Assembly: GCF_963678635.1 (NCBI RefSeq) | Contig: NC_087069.1 | Coordinates: 15,906,660 to 15,970,659, forward strand | Direction of reading: 5' to 3' | From: Symsagittifera roscoffensis | Taxonomy: Eukaryota > Xenacoelomorpha > Acoela > Convolutidae | DNA length: 64,000 nucleotides | Shown here: one piece after another, positions 50,716 to 64,000 of the stretch | Position numbering within the stretch: the stretch's first letter is position 1 | How the letters are laid out: every line of letters begins with the position of its first letter | Notes under the pieces: generated by a model | What the model was told of the DNA's origin: nothing | Seen by the model: the letters and a program-made list of their open reading frames with translations, nothing else | Database searches by the model: none | Program-made: the position numbers and the translations under genes

Positions 50716-50958
50716 ATGTTATACGATAATAATTTAATTGAATGGTCTCTACGACTCAATAGATCAAAACCACTCTTCCGAACAATACTAGAACAACGAC
50801 GTATTGGAATCAGACCTCGGACAAGAGACGACATACGACTACGAAGAAACTTACCGAATAGTTTCATGGTCGTACGGCAAAAGCCACAACAAACTTTTAT
50901 ATTTAGAATTATACCGGCAATGAATTTAGATTTTCATTCGCAAACAAAAAGTTCTTGA
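50716..50958 (+). CDS. ORF1 homolog, small Arg-rich protein (80 aa)
   Basis: Starts MLYDNNLIE like copy 1, keeps SLRLNRS, RPRTRDD, RNLPNSF and TFIFRI, and ends three residues longer. Open although the element around it is decayed. Function unknown. Confidence 0.55.
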   Translation: MLYDNNLIEWSLRLNRSKPLFRTILEQRRIGIRPRTRDDIRLRRNLPNSFMVVRQKPQQTFIFRIIPAMNLDFHSQTKSS

Positions 50959-51284
50959 AGAAAAATCTTCAATACATTTACCAGGCGCTAAATAAATTAT
51001 TAATGTTCAATAATGATTGATAAAATCATCACTAATCGTTTCTTCAACTGCAGTACTATATAAAACATATTTTAAAATAATTTATTCAAAATAAAAACAA
51101 AAATTAGTAGCATGACAATAAATCGTTAGTAAGCATTAATTATCCTGTTGTTCCAGCTTCATCACCTATACATAACAGCAATCATAAATAAACTAATTTC
51201 ATCAAAACTAAAAGTCACAAATTGTTATTTCAAAATTTTTAAACTTTATACTTTCTAAATCTAAAAACTTTTAATCTTAAACCA

Positions 51285-51366
51285 GATCATCAAGGCTTAT
51301 CCTTGGATCTAATTTAAATTTCTATCCTAAATTTTAATTCTGACCATCAAGGCTAATCCTTTGATC
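51285..51366 (+). promoter_or_regulatory. Two tandem leader hairpins, copy 2
   Basis: GATCATCAAGG-CTTAT-CCTTGGATC at 51285-51309 and GACCATCAAGG-CTAAT-CCTTTGATC at 51342-51366, matching copy 1 in order. Confidence 0.5.
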
Positions 51367-51878
51367 AAAAGAACAATTTTGTTCTCCCCCACCCACCTAT
51401 CAAGTGTCTAACGACCTCAAACGTCGATTCACTCTCAAACCTTCCAAAAAGACCTAGGACTAATAGAAATTTTTCAAATACTAACCATTTAAATTAGGCT
51501 AAACAGTGAAGAACTTCGGTTATTCATCCTTCACTTGACCCCTCCTCTTATACGACCCAGGATAAACTTAGACTTAGTAAGTTTAAAATAGTACCTAACG
51601 AACTACTTGCGTTCTAATTATACCTGAACCTTGTGGATCGATTTACTATTCTCCAACCCTTGAACACAATCACTACCCCTAAGTAAGATTAAGTAAGTTA
51701 ACACCTTAGCTTATATTAGCCACGAGAAAGTAAAAATCATTCTCCGGAATCGATATACTTTTCTCTCCAACCCTGAATAAAAAGACCCAGGTTAGGCTAA
51801 TCAAAAAATCGTAAGGACTAAAAGTCTAGGAAATTGAAACACTTACAAACAACTTTGCACCCATCATCCTAAACCTTA

Positions 51879-52300
51879 TGTCATTAAAAAATCTAGGAAA
51901 TAAACAAACAATCGTCATACACAATTGTCAATTTGAAAATCAAAAATATGATCTTGTTATAACCCCGCATACACAAAAAATTGAATACATTCACACAAAA
52001 CCACAAAACGGCAATCACTAAAAAGAACAATTCAAAGAAAACAAAGAGAGATAACACGAAAAAGATTTTCAAAACACCGAAACGCATTTTCCGACTCAGA
52101 AGTCAGTAGTCTCGACGCACTATACAAAGTAGAAGATTCAATAAATCAATCTTATCCAATTCAGATTTCTGACCACAATTTCATCGAAAAAAGGAAAAAA
52201 TAGAATAAAAAAGAAACACAAGCATAAATCAGTACATCTATACAATTGGAGTCAACCAATCAGACACATTAACAATTATCTATTAACAGTCATCAAACGT
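51879..52300 (+). pseudogene. Broken copy of the 155-aa basic ORF
   Basis: Begins SLKNLGNKQTIVIHNC and KYDLVITPHTQ as in copy 1, then loses frame around 52018 (stop TAA after NGNH). Later parts remain recognisable in other frames (KRFSKHRNAFSDSE-like). Confidence 0.7.
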
Positions 52301-52304
52301 AACA

Positions 52305-55300
52305 ATGAGCAGCCACACTCAAAGTGAAGAAAGCATAGATCACGAACAAGCATTCCCTTTTGTTATAGACTCAGATACTGATAGCGGACAAATAAAATTC
52401 TGTAAAAATTTACTCATAAACCTAATTGAACCAGGAATCAGTCCATGTAAAACAGAATTTCCAGATGTAAGAATAAGAAGACAACTAATAGATCACTATA
52501 TAAAAGATATCGCAAAAATAACACAACAATACGGTATCTACACTATAGGATTCTGTACACCAGAAAACAAGAAATACGTTGTTCAAACAGATGATCTTGA
52601 TCTCGAATTTTCAAAAGTATTCACAGAGTATATTAAAAATATACAGTATCACAAATCACAGAGAGCAAACTCAATATTCACAAATGAAGCTTTTGCCTTA
52701 ATATACACAAATTTAAATATATTAGAAACAACAGAAACCCAAAGTACATCGCCAATTCAGTCATCTAGACACACCAAGGTTAGAAACGAAATCACTACAT
52801 TTTCTACATTTTATACGCAATCCGTGAAAGTTTTTCAAACAATGACGTTTCACAAAATTCCAAACACGACCTACAAAAAATATTAGCATGGTTTATAATT
52901 GATTATTTCGGAAATAATATAGATTTAATACACGAAGCAAGAAAAAATTTTAGACCTCAAAGTAACACTGACGACACAGTCATTCATGAACAATCAGATT
53001 ATGTTTGGGACCCCCATTTGGTCTCATCCATTATTTATACACTTCCTAAATGCTATTTCAAGTCAAGCGATAGATACAATATCTTTTCACCGAAATTATT
53101 TAAATATTATACCATTAACAATTGACGCCACACCTTTAAATTATAATACATTTTTGCCTGATACACAAAATAATAGTTTAAATTCAACGGTTATTCATAA
53201 TGAAGACCTCAATGGAACTCGAAATCTTACACAACAAGATATTCAAACACCATCACAGTTAATAAATGAAGAAATTGTTCACACGACAATAACAACTACG
53301 CAACAAAGTATTTCACCAATACATCCAAATTTCACAACACCAAAAATAATAAAGTGACATCACCACAAATAACATTACAATCAACTGTAAATCCTTCAGC
53401 CACTTTAGCCCCTAAATTTTCACATATGGATTACCAAACATATAGACTATTGACAAGACCACCAAAACCAAGAAGGACATTCACAAGAAATAATTTTGCA
53501 GAACACAATTATAATTACACACATCCACCAAGAACAAACTACTCCCCACGAAAACCTAATAATAATCATGTATATTCCAACAATTGGGATAGACCAACGA
53601 CAATAAACAATTCAGTAAATTTTCAACCTACTCAGCATCCTACACAGGATTATAGTGAAAATTACCCATTTTTTCAACAAAATAAAAATCGGCAACAAAA
53701 ATCTCACCATACGGATTATGTATCATCCGATGATGATCATTTACCAGATATTTTTGTACCATACTTACAAGAGTATCGAACACGAAAACCACAACATACT
53801 CAATATAAAAGAATTTTTCCTGAAAACCCGCTAGATACTCAGCATCAACAACCACAAATGCCAAATTCATGCAATACACAATTTTTTCAACCAATGCAAA
53901 CACAAAATCCAATGACTATGCATTCATATCAACCAAATCAAATGCAAAATGAAATCCCATTACCATATTATCTACAACAACATGAAATCACAAAAAATCA
54001 ATTGACAAATTTTTCACAAATACCAAACGCCGCAGAGTCATTACAAATGACGATGAACCCATATCTTATGGGAGGATCATCAATAACATCAAATAAACCA
54101 CTCAATGGTATTTACAGGAACAGACCCTGAATACTCAGTAGAAGACTACTTAAACGCAGTCACAGCAAATCTGATTTTAAATATAGGACCTGAACCAATA
54201 AATACACCACTCCATCAAACTTGGATACATCGCCTCACAGCGTTGATACAAACAACACTAGATGGCGCAGCACAAAAATGGTTTTCAGTACTACCTATAG
54301 ACATAAAATCAGATTGGAAAAGATTCACACAGGAATTCTCAAAAATGTTTGATTCTGAAAGAAACAAACAACATCAAAGAGTTTCATGTAATGAAATTCG
54401 AAGATTACCAAATGAAACAATAAAACAACTAGCAGTCAGAATCGAAACACTAGTTCGAAAAGCTTATTCACTTAATACACACGATTATAAAAACACAAAA
54501 ATGACAGAAATCTTGATGATGACCTTAACACAACAATTAAGAAAAATTGCAATAAAGAAAAGAGCATCTCATCCTTCCTCAATTCGAGAACCGGATCTAG
54601 ATTTCAGAAAACTAGTCGATAAATTAGAGCAAGCAGAGATAACAATGAAACTCGAAGAAACCGAAAACTTGAAATTATAATATGTTAATCACATTGAAAC
54701 AAAAACTACACACATTAACAATATACAAAAATCAGATGTAGACCTATCTGAAAAAATCACCGAATTTTTAAACAACTATGAAAAGAACCCAAACTGGAAA
54801 GGCAAACCATCTTCTAAGAAATGGTGTAATTATTGTCGACGATACGGACACAGTATCTCTGAATGTAGACAAAAACAGCAAGACAACCAAAATAAACCTC
54901 AAAAACACAAAGAACCAAACAAATCATTTTATCAATATATGAAAAAAGATCAAAACCTACCAAACAAAAATGTTTACAGTAACAATAGTTCTGAAAACCC
55001 ACTTCCAAGCAATCAAAACTATTCTCGAAATCAATCACCGTATAACTCAAGTTATAGAGGCAGATCACCCGAACGAAGTAATTCACGAAACTTTCCACAA
55101 AAAAGATATAGTCGATCAAATAGTAGAAACAATTATCCACGATCAAATTCAAACTCAACACAATTTGTTTCAGCATCCAGTTCCCAGTCAAATAGAAATA
55201 GACATTATTCAAACCATCAGTCACGAAATTCATCTTATAATAGAAATAGAAACTATTCAAATAATAGGAACAGAAACTGTTCAAACAACAGAAATAGAAG

Positions 55301-58300
55301 CTATTCCAATAACCGTAATAACTATCCAACTAATAGATCACGCAATAATTCATACAACAGATCAAATTATCATAGATCAAATAACAATCAACACAATAGA
55401 TCGAGAAATAATTCACAAAATCGAAATTCCAGTTACAATAATCGATATAGAACTTACTCCCAATCACCTCATAGGAATAATAATAGTTATCACAATTCTC
55501 AGCACAGACATAGAAGCAATACACCAAAACACCAAAGACAAATTAACCAAGTACAAACAAACGAAGAAATAACTCAAGACCCCCCAGGTATAGATAACAC
55601 AGAAAATATTGAATTAAAAGTAAATCACATTAATTGCGAATCAACAGACAGTGAAAGCGATACAGATAATAATATCTTAATTAACAGGATAACTGTTGAT
55701 AATGACTATGAATCAATCACATATGAAGAACCTTTTAGTCCACACATATTTGAAAATCAATTAGAACTCCTTAATAATTATTATTTAGGACCGAATAAAA
55801 ATAGTACACAAACCACTCAGGAATTACACAGAATTCAAACGGAAAATTCATCTGACAAAGACAAAGCAAAAAACCTAACTACAAATCACATATATCAGAA
55901 CATCCAAAAAGAACAGCCACGAGAAAAAATTTGGACAATCCCATTTCTCTTAGAAAGCCCAAAAAACAAAGAATTTCAACCATCAGATCTTGAAATTGAT
56001 TTTTTAATCGATTCAGGCGCAGAATCAAATATCATCAATATTCCTACATGGAATGAAATCAAATTATTACACCCAAATTTAAAACCTTTAGAAACATCTA
56101 GCAAGTTAGCAACAACACAAGGATCAATGTTAACGAACTATGGAAAAATCCAATTATTCTTTGTTCCCACAAGAACAATGGAACAAAATAAAACTCTAAA
56201 CAAACCATTCAAAAAAACATTTCATATCACCGATATTAAGCACAATATCATAGGCATACCATTTATTACTAAGTATATACCAACCATAAATGTATTAAAT
56301 AGTAAGTTACACATAAAAGACAAATACACAAACATAAAAAACACCGCTTTAACATTTTTCCAAAGATTAAACAAACAACCACCATTTTTCTCCAAATTCT
56401 ACCCAATTTATAATCAAGAACGAAGACACCTGAAACCACTATCAGGAACTGTCTATAAATTCTCCATAAAACAAGTTCACCAGTATAACACAAATCAAAA
56501 TAAACAACAACTCTTTATGTCAGATTTTGAATTCAGACCAATTCACAATTTTTTTAAAATAACCATATCATCAATAAGATACGAAAAGGATATTAATTCA
56601 GATATTATTTCACTACACGTATATAATAATACACCAAATAAAATAACACTACCCCTAGGATTATTAGGATATTGCGAGACAAACGCAACAACTTCACCTG
56701 TAAAAGAAGTAGCATACAGAGTTAATCATATATTGCAATTACTTGACATTTGCCAATCCACAATTCTCAACGAAGAATTATCTATAAATAATATAATAAG
56801 TAATGAAAAAAGAAACACAGACTATTTCACAAAAACCCCATTTTTTAAACCAACTTTTGATATAACAAAATATACAAAAGACCAACAGAAATTTTTAACT
56901 AAGTTCAATTTTCAACACTCACAGATAACACAAAGTGAATTTGATAAGTTAGCACAACAGCTTTTAAAATATTCATGAGTTTACGCAACATCAAAATTTG
57001 ACGTAGGAAAAGTCAGTTCATCCCTACATCTTCCATTAAAACCAAACTCAGTTTTCAAATAACAAAGAGCAAGCAAAGTACCAATTCACTTACATGACAA
57101 AGTCAACAGATTATTAAATATTTTAGAACAATACGAAATTATATCACCAGTAAATAAAGAAGAACAACCAAAAGGTAACACATTTATCAACCCGTTATTA
57201 TTTTAGCAAAAGGCGAATCACTAAAGATAGTTTTAGACGCCAGATATCTCAATTCACTAGTTGATGAATCCAAATGTAATTGGCCTATTGAACCCATACA
57301 AGTAATTTTAACAAAAATTAACGGAAAATATTTCACAACCGCAGACATGAACAGTGCTTACAACCAAATGCCTTTAGACGAACAGTCACCACGTCTAACA
57401 CAATTCGTTATTGGAAATCAACAATACGAATTTAATCGATTATTCTATGGCATATCCATAGGACCAGCAGCTTTTTCAGCTTTCACGAGCAAAATTTTTA
57501 GACCACTAATACTAAAGAAAAACGCAATCACATATTTAGACGATGTCTTCATGCAATCGCAAACTAAAGACGAAATGTTTACAATTTTAGAGCAATATCA
57601 TAAAATTCTTCAGAACAAAAATCTGAAGGCAGCCCCAGATAAATCACATTTCTTCCTAACACGAGTAAAATTTTTAGGACATAACATTGAACGAAACACT
57701 ATTACCCCATTAAAATCACGCATTGCCGCAATTCAAAAACTCCAGCCACCAACAAATAAAAAGAAAATTCAAGAATTCCTCGGAATGTTAAATTTCTTGA
57801 GCAAATACGTTTACAAAATGCAGCTATACTTAAGACCATTTTATAACATCCTCAGACAACAAAATAATTTTGAATGGACCACTGAACATCAAACACGATT
57901 TGAAGAAATCAAAAAACTGTTAACGGAACAAATATCAAACACAATTCCAGATCCGAACCAGCCATTTTACGCTATGTGCGATGCTTCAAATTTTGGCATC
58001 GGCGCAGCACTATTACAATCACATAGTGGAACAAACAAAATGAATCTAATATCAGCAAATTCACGACTTTTTACTCAAGCCGAATTACGACTCTTCACAC
58101 TAATGAGAGAGTGTACAGCTATAATTTATACACTTACAGAATACGAATTTCTAATCCTTGGATCAAAACATCCAACAGTTTTATTCACAGATCACAAACC
58201 AATTATATTTCTTTTTACACAAAAGTCAAATCCAAATCATAGAGTATATAGATTTCAACTAATTCTAATGAAATTCCCAAACTTACACATAGTTTGGACA

Positions 58301-60474
58301 GCAGGAAAAAGTTCTATCTTGCAAAAGACGAAACATCACCCAGATTAGAATGCAAATACGCAGTAAAAACTGATATTGACCAAACGCAAATAAATAATCT
58401 ACAACATTTTCCACTTTATCTAGATTGTCAAAATAATCACTACGAAGTTGATTTATTAGGTACATCAACATTCAAACCTATTCCACACTCACAATGGATA
58501 ACAGATAATACAAAACAAAAGAAAACCAAACAACAATTTCGTAAAAAAGATCTTTTTCCACTAATTGAAAAAGAAAACTTAACTGATAAAATAAATTTAT
58601 CAGAACCACAAGTTAAAGACACAAAGTATACTATCAACCAAGTTTTTAACCTTCGCGACCCACTTGATACAATCCCTTTATCAAAAACAGAAAATGACAA
58701 TATTTTTCTACCACCAACAGAAAAAATCACACTCGAACTTTTAAAACGATATCAAAATTTAGACCCAGTAATAAGACAACTCAAATCATGGCACAAATAT
58801 AAAACAAAACCAGCAAAAGCTGACACTACAATTTTAGGAAACAAAACACTTCTTCGCTATTTCCGAAAATTTAATAACCCAACAATAAATGAAAACACAG
58901 ATCTTCTAGAATATCAACTAGATGATTTTAAAGTCCCCTGTCTTGCCTTAAGTATGATATTACTAGCATTCAATATCACTCATACACAAAATACAAAAGG
59001 ACACTCCGGATCACAAAAAAAAACATATTCAAATTTTACACAAAATTTTCACTTTCCAAACGCTCCAATTTGGATAAACGTATTATGCAATGATTGTATA
59101 ATATGTCAACTAAACAAACCTTACCCAAATCAGAAAAAAATAGCACATAAACAAGATTTTAAAGGACAAAGTCTATACTTTAATCACAGAATATCATTTG
59201 ACACAAAAAGACCAATTTCCCCATCCTCAGAAGGAAACTCATACATTATGGTCATTGTTGACGCATTTACACATTATGTAGCACTCAACCCAGTACCACA
59301 TTGTAATGCTTATTACGCTTACACAACACTCTGCGAACTTTGGATAGCAAAATTTGGATTACCAGAAATTCTAGTAACAGACAACGGTATGGAATTCATT
59401 AATAATGAAATAATCACACTATGTCACCTGTACAACATAAAACATAAACCACGTACATCTCATGCACCTTGGACAAATGGATAAGTCGAAGGTATGAATC
59501 GTTCTTTACAGGAATACCTTAGATGTATCATAAATGGAAATGATACAAAATACACAGAATGGTCAACAGTTGTAAAATTATTCCCATTAGCATACAATTC
59601 ACAAATAACGACAACCTTAAGAATGTCACCATATGAAATGGTTTTTAACCAAAAACCAAGAAAACCAATAATGTTCACAGCGAATGCAAATAAAAATACA
59701 CAAGGACATTGCAAACCGACTAAAGATTCAATATGCTATAACCTACCATTACATACACATGATGAAGATCATTTTCATCACCCACAAATTCTCAAATTAG
59801 CCTCCGGTACACACACCGAATGGATTTTAAACAGAGATAAAAAGCATAACGAAATCTACCAAAAAGTAACAAAGAAATTGTTACAACGACAAAATATTAA
59901 TCACCAAATTAATCAACGATTTACGCCAGCAACCGATTTAAAAATAGGAACATTTGTTTTAATACCAAATTTTCAAACACAAAAAGGAATCTCTAAAAAG
60001 TTGCAACCACTTAGAAGAGGACCCTACCAAATAATTGATAAACCAACTGAAGTCACATATAAACTTAAAGACACAACAAAAAAAGAAATTGTTCAACACA
60101 GAAACAATCTATTACCTTATCATCCGAAAGAATACGCTTTACGCGAACTAACTCAACTATATTCTTTCACTGGTTTGAAAGTTATTCAAAATAACACACA
60201 AATAGAGCCAGTATTAAAGGAAACTAATAAAAATCAACACACACAAATTCGACAACAAAACAGAATTCACAAAGACGTAAACACATTAGATTCAAATAAT
60301 GCAACAAAAGAAAGAAAAAATAGAAAAATGATAGAAAAAATCTTGCTACAAGAACAGAAAGAAAAATCCACACATAGAGAATCATCAAGACTTAGAAATC
60401 AACCACATAAAAACTATAAAACATTCATCCCACAACCTAAAATATTAAAGAAAATTGAATTTCAAATATGAAAT
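52305..60474 (+). pseudogene. gag-pol: Gag-Pol of copy 2, broken in many places
   Basis: Clear homolog of the 2737-aa protein. Open pieces: 52305-52886 (N-terminal domain), 52986-53357 and 53354-54130 (linker), 54105-54680 (capsid, with QKWFSVLP), 54939-56978 (RS-rich tract and protease DSGAES), 57347-58348 (RT with YLDD, RNase H start), 58294-59484 (RNase H end to integrase, stop where the WTNG motif follows), 59494-60471 (integrase end, GPY/F). Several breaks are stops replacing sense codons (54678, 56976, 57060, 59482); others are small indels. Confidence 0.9.
54970..55572 (+). CDS. Possible overprinted ORF in gag, copy 2 (200 aa)
   Basis: The +1 frame over the RS/N-rich tract, starting at the AUG homologous to the one in copy 1 (18930) and ending near the same place. 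Ile/Glu/Thr-rich. May be open for compositional reasons only. Confidence 0.25.
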   Translation: MFTVTIVLKTHFQAIKTILEINHRITQVIEADHPNEVIHETFHKKDIVDQIVETIIHDQIQTQHNLFQHPVPSQIEIDIIQTISHEIHLIIEIETIQIIGTETVQTTEIEAIPITVITIQLIDHAIIHTTDQIIIDQITINTIDREIIHKIEIPVTIIDIELTPNHLIGIIIVITILSTDIEAIHQNTKDKLTKYKQTKK

Positions 60475-60822
60475 CATTTTCCTCTTCACACAATTTCACC
60501 TTCATATACATCTCAGACATTTTAACTTTCATATTTTCCAAATAACATGCTGAAATAAACACAAAGATTCTAGTTCAAAATCAACCAATAAGACTCACTC
60601 AAATCCACCACTTCCGAATCTCTAAATATCAACCTCTTAGCAGATAGACATTAATCTCCAGGCATATCTGTAATTATAACTTTACAAACTCCAGGTCAAA
60701 AATAAGCAACTCGATAAAACTTGACAACTAAAATAAATATCACGATAATATTCCAACCCTCCCCTATCTAATAACCCAAAGATCAACAATATTTTCCCAA
60801 ATTTACCCTCCAAAACCCCCCT

Positions 60823-60987
60823 ACAGATATTTTTCTCCTATTCATAATCTTCCTCACATTTTTATCATCCCTAATTATGACACTATGTAAATGTATAAAA
60901 AAAGCAATAGTAACGTTCGCATTAGCCACAATTCTTTTATTTCTATTCATCGAAGAATACCATACCAAACATAAATCCTCTCACTAA
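60823..60987 (+). pseudogene. Homolog of the 62-aa membrane protein, start lost
   Basis: Reads DIFLLFIIFLTFLSSLIMTL, CKCIKKAIVTFALATILL and EEYHTKHK, nearly the same as copy 1. No AUG at the corresponding place; the sequence joins directly to a different upstream region because about 500 nt present in copy 1 are missing. Confidence 0.6.
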
Positions 60988-61018
60988 GTTCTCAAATCTA
61001 TACAAATACATTTCCAAA

Positions 61019-62134
61019 ATTGCTAACCAAACACCCCCGAGTCAGTCTTCACCGACAACTTTCCAAGAAAACCCAACAGTACCTACAACTAACCAGAACC
61101 CCCAAACATCCACACGAATTTCATTTCAAGATAACCCATATACTTTTGAACGACACGCCCGCTTATCTGAACCCCTAGAACCAGTTCAAAGACAAGCATC
61201 ACTAAGTGGACCCATATATAATTTATACCCTACACTTCAACAAGACTTAAATCGAATCCGACACATTAGCCAAAATCAAAACACAATCGAAGTAAATAGA
61301 CAGATCATTCATCCAAGAAGAAATAGAAATTTTCAAACTCCTAGAATTACCTTTAGTATACCCCAATCTCCAACTCCATCAATTTCAGAAAACTCTAGTA
61401 TAACGCTCCCAGATACACCAACGCTAACTCCCAACATTCACTCAGAGCTTTTAGGATCAACACCAACCTCAGCACAAATACGTGAAAACCCTTTTAACCA
61501 ACCTAACACAAACGAACGTCTACCCCATTGGGCAACACAATCCTACTCTCAAGGAGAACCTAACTTAGTCAACGACCCAATAGATACTTCGTCAGAAACA
61601 ACACTTTCATCTCTACCAGAAACACTATCACTTCCATCAACACCATCCCTAAGTCAAATTTTACCATCAATTTTCCCTTTAAATATCTCACACGATATTG
61701 AAACTAGATATAGTGAACAACCTACAGATATACCCCTCAGATTAGATTGGAATACATTTGTAGCACCACCTCCATTGTTAGGACAACATAACGAAAGTCT
61801 ACAATGGAGGTGGTGCTACAAATGCCGACTTCACAGTTTGGCACTTAATAGACTACAATATAGACAAGATATCCACGAAGATATCCGAGAACATAACGTA
61901 CAAATATTAAATCAAAACAGCCTTCAACTAAAGTTTGAAATTACAGTTAATCTCAATAATATCGTTCAACATCCTTGTCCATTAAGCCCTTCAAACATTA
62001 CAGCTCAAACACTACCACCACCATTTATTACAACAGAAGTAATATATAAATACGATAGATATACAAAAACTACAATCGGATATATAACATTTTATAACCC
62101 ATATTCAGGACTATCATACACATGTATATTTTAA
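61019..62134 (+). CDS. AUG-less conserved ORF, copy 2 (about 371 codons)
   Basis: Open from the candidate AUU at 61019 to TAA at 62132-62134, without an AUG. It aligns with copy 1 throughout (STRISFQDNPYTFE, RLSEPLEPVQRQASLS, LSLPSTPS, LRLDWNTF, LNRLQYRQDIH, PPFITTEVIYKYDRYTK, YITFYNPYSGLSYTCIF). A 24-nt in-frame insertion near 61802 is an inverted copy of the neighbouring sequence. It stays open while flanking genes are broken. Confidence 0.7.
   Translation: MANQTPPSQSSPTTFQENPTVPTTNQNPQTSTRISFQDNPYTFERHARLSEPLEPVQRQASLSGPIYNLYPTLQQDLNRIRHISQNQNTIEVNRQIIHPRRNRNFQTPRITFSIPQSPTPSISENSSITLPDTPTLTPNIHSELLGSTPTSAQIRENPFNQPNTNERLPHWATQSYSQGEPNLVNDPIDTSSETTLSSLPETLSLPSTPSLSQILPSIFPLNISHDIETRYSEQPTDIPLRLDWNTFVAPPPLLGQHNESLQWRWCYKCRLHSLALNRLQYRQDIHEDIREHNVQILNQNSLQLKFEITVNLNNIVQHPCPLSPSNITAQTLPPPFITTEVIYKYDRYTKTTIGYITFYNPYSGLSYTCIF
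61755..61824 (+). repeat. Perfect 23-bp inverted repeat
   Basis: CATTTGTAGCACCACCTCCATTG at 61755-61777 (first 20: CATTTGTAGCACCACCTCCA) is repeated in inverse at 61802-61824. Copy 1 has only the first arm, so the second arm was inserted, keeping frame. Confidence 0.85.
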
Positions 62135-64000
62135 GGATATTAATATTTCTACACATCTTTTATCTTATATTTTCCGAACAAAACACAAATCCATCTCCTC
62201 GCACAGGACCTCAAGACTTACTAGTAACACAATATGATTGTGAAGAAAACGAACAAAAACATTACAAAAGTACGCAATAAATCAAGTATCACAATGCGAA
62301 ACAGAACCACAAGCTGTAGAAACTGCAAACATAATGGCAACACTATATTCAAAAGCCCGAGCAACAACAGTCACCGGATATAAATTTACAGCAACATTTG
62401 CCGAAAAGAAAGTACATTGCTCACAAGTTTCAAACGGAAATAAAAACAGACTTGACCACGAATCATTTTACCAAAGTAACATTGAAAGACTTTTACATCT
62501 CAATCCCGATGATTGCAAAAACGAATTACACAGGTTAAATCTCACAAATAACAAGCACTCAGACAGGCAAATAGTACACTTCCATGTCTTTAGCGATTCT
62601 GTACACCAAGCAGAACTTGAACGCTATCAAGGACATATCAAATTAGACGACAAATACCCATTCAATGGCGCACACGGACGTTTAACTTATGGCCCCGACG
62701 ATAAACATTGAATACCACACAGTGGAATAAACGACCCCTTAAATTGTAAAGCAGATACAAAAAATAGAGGATACCAAAAAATGATGTTTTTTGATTGGAA
62801 AATACAACTCAAAAAAATACAACTCACACGAGATTTAGAAGTTAACACAATGATCTATCAAGGAATTCGATTACCTTGCAAAAATGATCAAGGATATTGT
62901 GATCCTACAACAAGAACCCAAGCAACAATTGTTTGGTTTCCCGAAGATACATGCACAACATTTCAAGTAGCAAGAATACACGCTAGAATGATAAAATTTC
63001 ATGAAAAATATTTTATTGAATCCATCCCATATGAACAAGTAAACACACTTCACAAACGAAGTTATAATTTCAAAAATCTAAATAATATAGAAAACAAATT
63101 AACACGTTTTCAAATCTACCAAGAAACAGAATTTGCATGTAAATACGCAAACCCACTCTACAAAACACAATACTCCGAAATACTTGTCGAATACGAACAA
63201 GGTTTCGATATGACCACTGGAAAACTCAAAGTAGATCCACACGCAACAGCAAAATATAAATACGACGGAAAACCCTACACCCCAGTTAATTTTCAAAAAT
63301 ATATCGGTCAACCAGGTGGAAAATTAACACCAATTGACAGAAAAAGTACACGATTACAAGAACTATCACTTATGAACACAACATACTTTAGAAACATACA
63401 TTATGACATTCATTTAGATATGAAATTAGACTACACAATTAGTAGAATTTTTCAAGAAATGTCACTCTCTGAATTAGAAACACTACATCAACTATGGGAG
63501 CTAGAACGAACACAAATATTGCAATCACTCGCATTAGCAGTATTAAAAATACCCTATGCAGGATATTTGTTATCAGGAAACAGATCAAACTTTCTTGATT
63601 ACGAAGGAAACATTTTATGGTTTTATACTTGCACTAAAAAAGTATCACCATTATACGTTTTTGAAGACAAACGTTGCTATAAAAGGATACATATATTCTA
63701 TAAAAACAAAGTACATTTTGTTGACACACTCTCAAGAAGAACATATTTTTGGGATACCGCAGTCCCATGTGGATCAGAAAATAGCCACAATGTAGTACAA
63801 CTAAATCCAGACGAAGATAAATACTATCTATTAACACCATACCCTACATTAATGCAACCACTCAAAAAGTTTTCACCAGAAAGCATACGAGCCATTGCTT
63901 GAAACCCCAATATAGATCTACAATCCATTGGAATTTATTCTAAATTGGATATACAACACCATATTAGAACACAACAATTCCAAGAACTACTCACAAAAAT
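62123..64000 (+). pseudogene. Env-like glycoprotein of copy 2, broken
   Basis: Starts by an AUG overlapping the preceding stop, as in copy 1, with a signal-peptide-like beginning. Breaks: a small deletion near 62260 leading to a stop at 62278, a stop at 62709-62711 where copy 1 has Trp, and a stop at 63900-63902 where copy 1 has Arg (CGA to TGA). Between 62781 and 63902 the two parts that are separate in copy 1 are continuous, which shows they are one protein. Runs off the window. Confidence 0.8.

Larger units (their letters stand above)
50215..64000 (+). mobile_element. Giant Ty3/gypsy-class element, copy 2 (degraded, truncated by the window)
   Basis: Same family as 4810-23701 but on the plus strand and older: its 5' LTR differs from copy 1 at many sites with small indels, and gag-pol and env are broken by stops and frame changes. 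Its order of parts follows copy 1 up to the Env-like gene, where the window ends. It serves as the comparison that shows which small frames and structures are conserved. Confidence 0.93.

Noticed and set aside
1-64000. CRISPR arrays, bacterial operons, rRNA genes
   Set aside because: No regularly spaced repeats with unique spacers, no rRNA-like sequence; introns and LTR/LINE elements show a eukaryotic genome.

Overview
This is an AT-rich stretch of a metazoan nuclear genome, probably a small invertebrate. The evidence is exons with GT/AG introns, a nuclear tRNA-Arg with a T-run terminator, a CR1/Jockey-type LINE, a foldback DNA transposon and two copies of one very large LTR retroelement. A nematode would fit, but nothing in the window proves it.

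Layout. (1) 1-4809 holds a tRNA-Arg, a foldback repeat, a poly-G tract and three exons of a minus-strand gene with a mannose-6-phosphate-receptor-like (MRH/M6PR) luminal domain. (2) 4810-23701 is an almost intact 18.9 kb Ty3/gypsy-class element on the minus strand (copy 1). Its 410-bp LTRs differ at only 3 positions and it is flanked by a 4-bp duplication, CAAC. It has split the M6PR-like gene: the next upstream exon lies at 23710-23906, with its splice donor 8 bp from the element. (3) 25331-29220 is a decayed LINE on the minus strand. (4) 29.4-47.6 kb is mostly non-coding, with a foldback DNA transposon, a 449-bp tandem duplication, other diverged duplications and one possible small secreted protein. 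(5) 47823-50108 is a long orphan reading frame with a VWA-like N-terminus and coiled-coil body. (6) 50215-64000 is a second, older and broken copy of the giant element on the plus strand, running off the window.

The giant element is the main object of interest. In element order it encodes: LTR, primer-binding site, a 77-aa Arg-rich ORF, a structured leader, a 155-aa basic ORF, a single 2737-aa Gag-Pol (new N-terminal domain, capsid, CCHC knuckle, RS/N-rich linker, protease, RT, RNase H, DD35E integrase, GPY/F module), one or two tiny membrane proteins, a ~370-codon frame with no AUG, an Env-like secreted glycoprotein (broken here), and a two-frame orphan of about 530 aa. Several neighbouring ORFs overlap by ATGA or a few bases, as in stop-start coupled translation. 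Comparing the two copies shows which pieces are kept: the 77-aa ORF, the small membrane protein, the AUG-less frame, an LTR hairpin and two leader hairpins are present in both. This makes it look like a complex endogenous-retrovirus-like lineage with accessory genes rather than an ordinary gypsy element.
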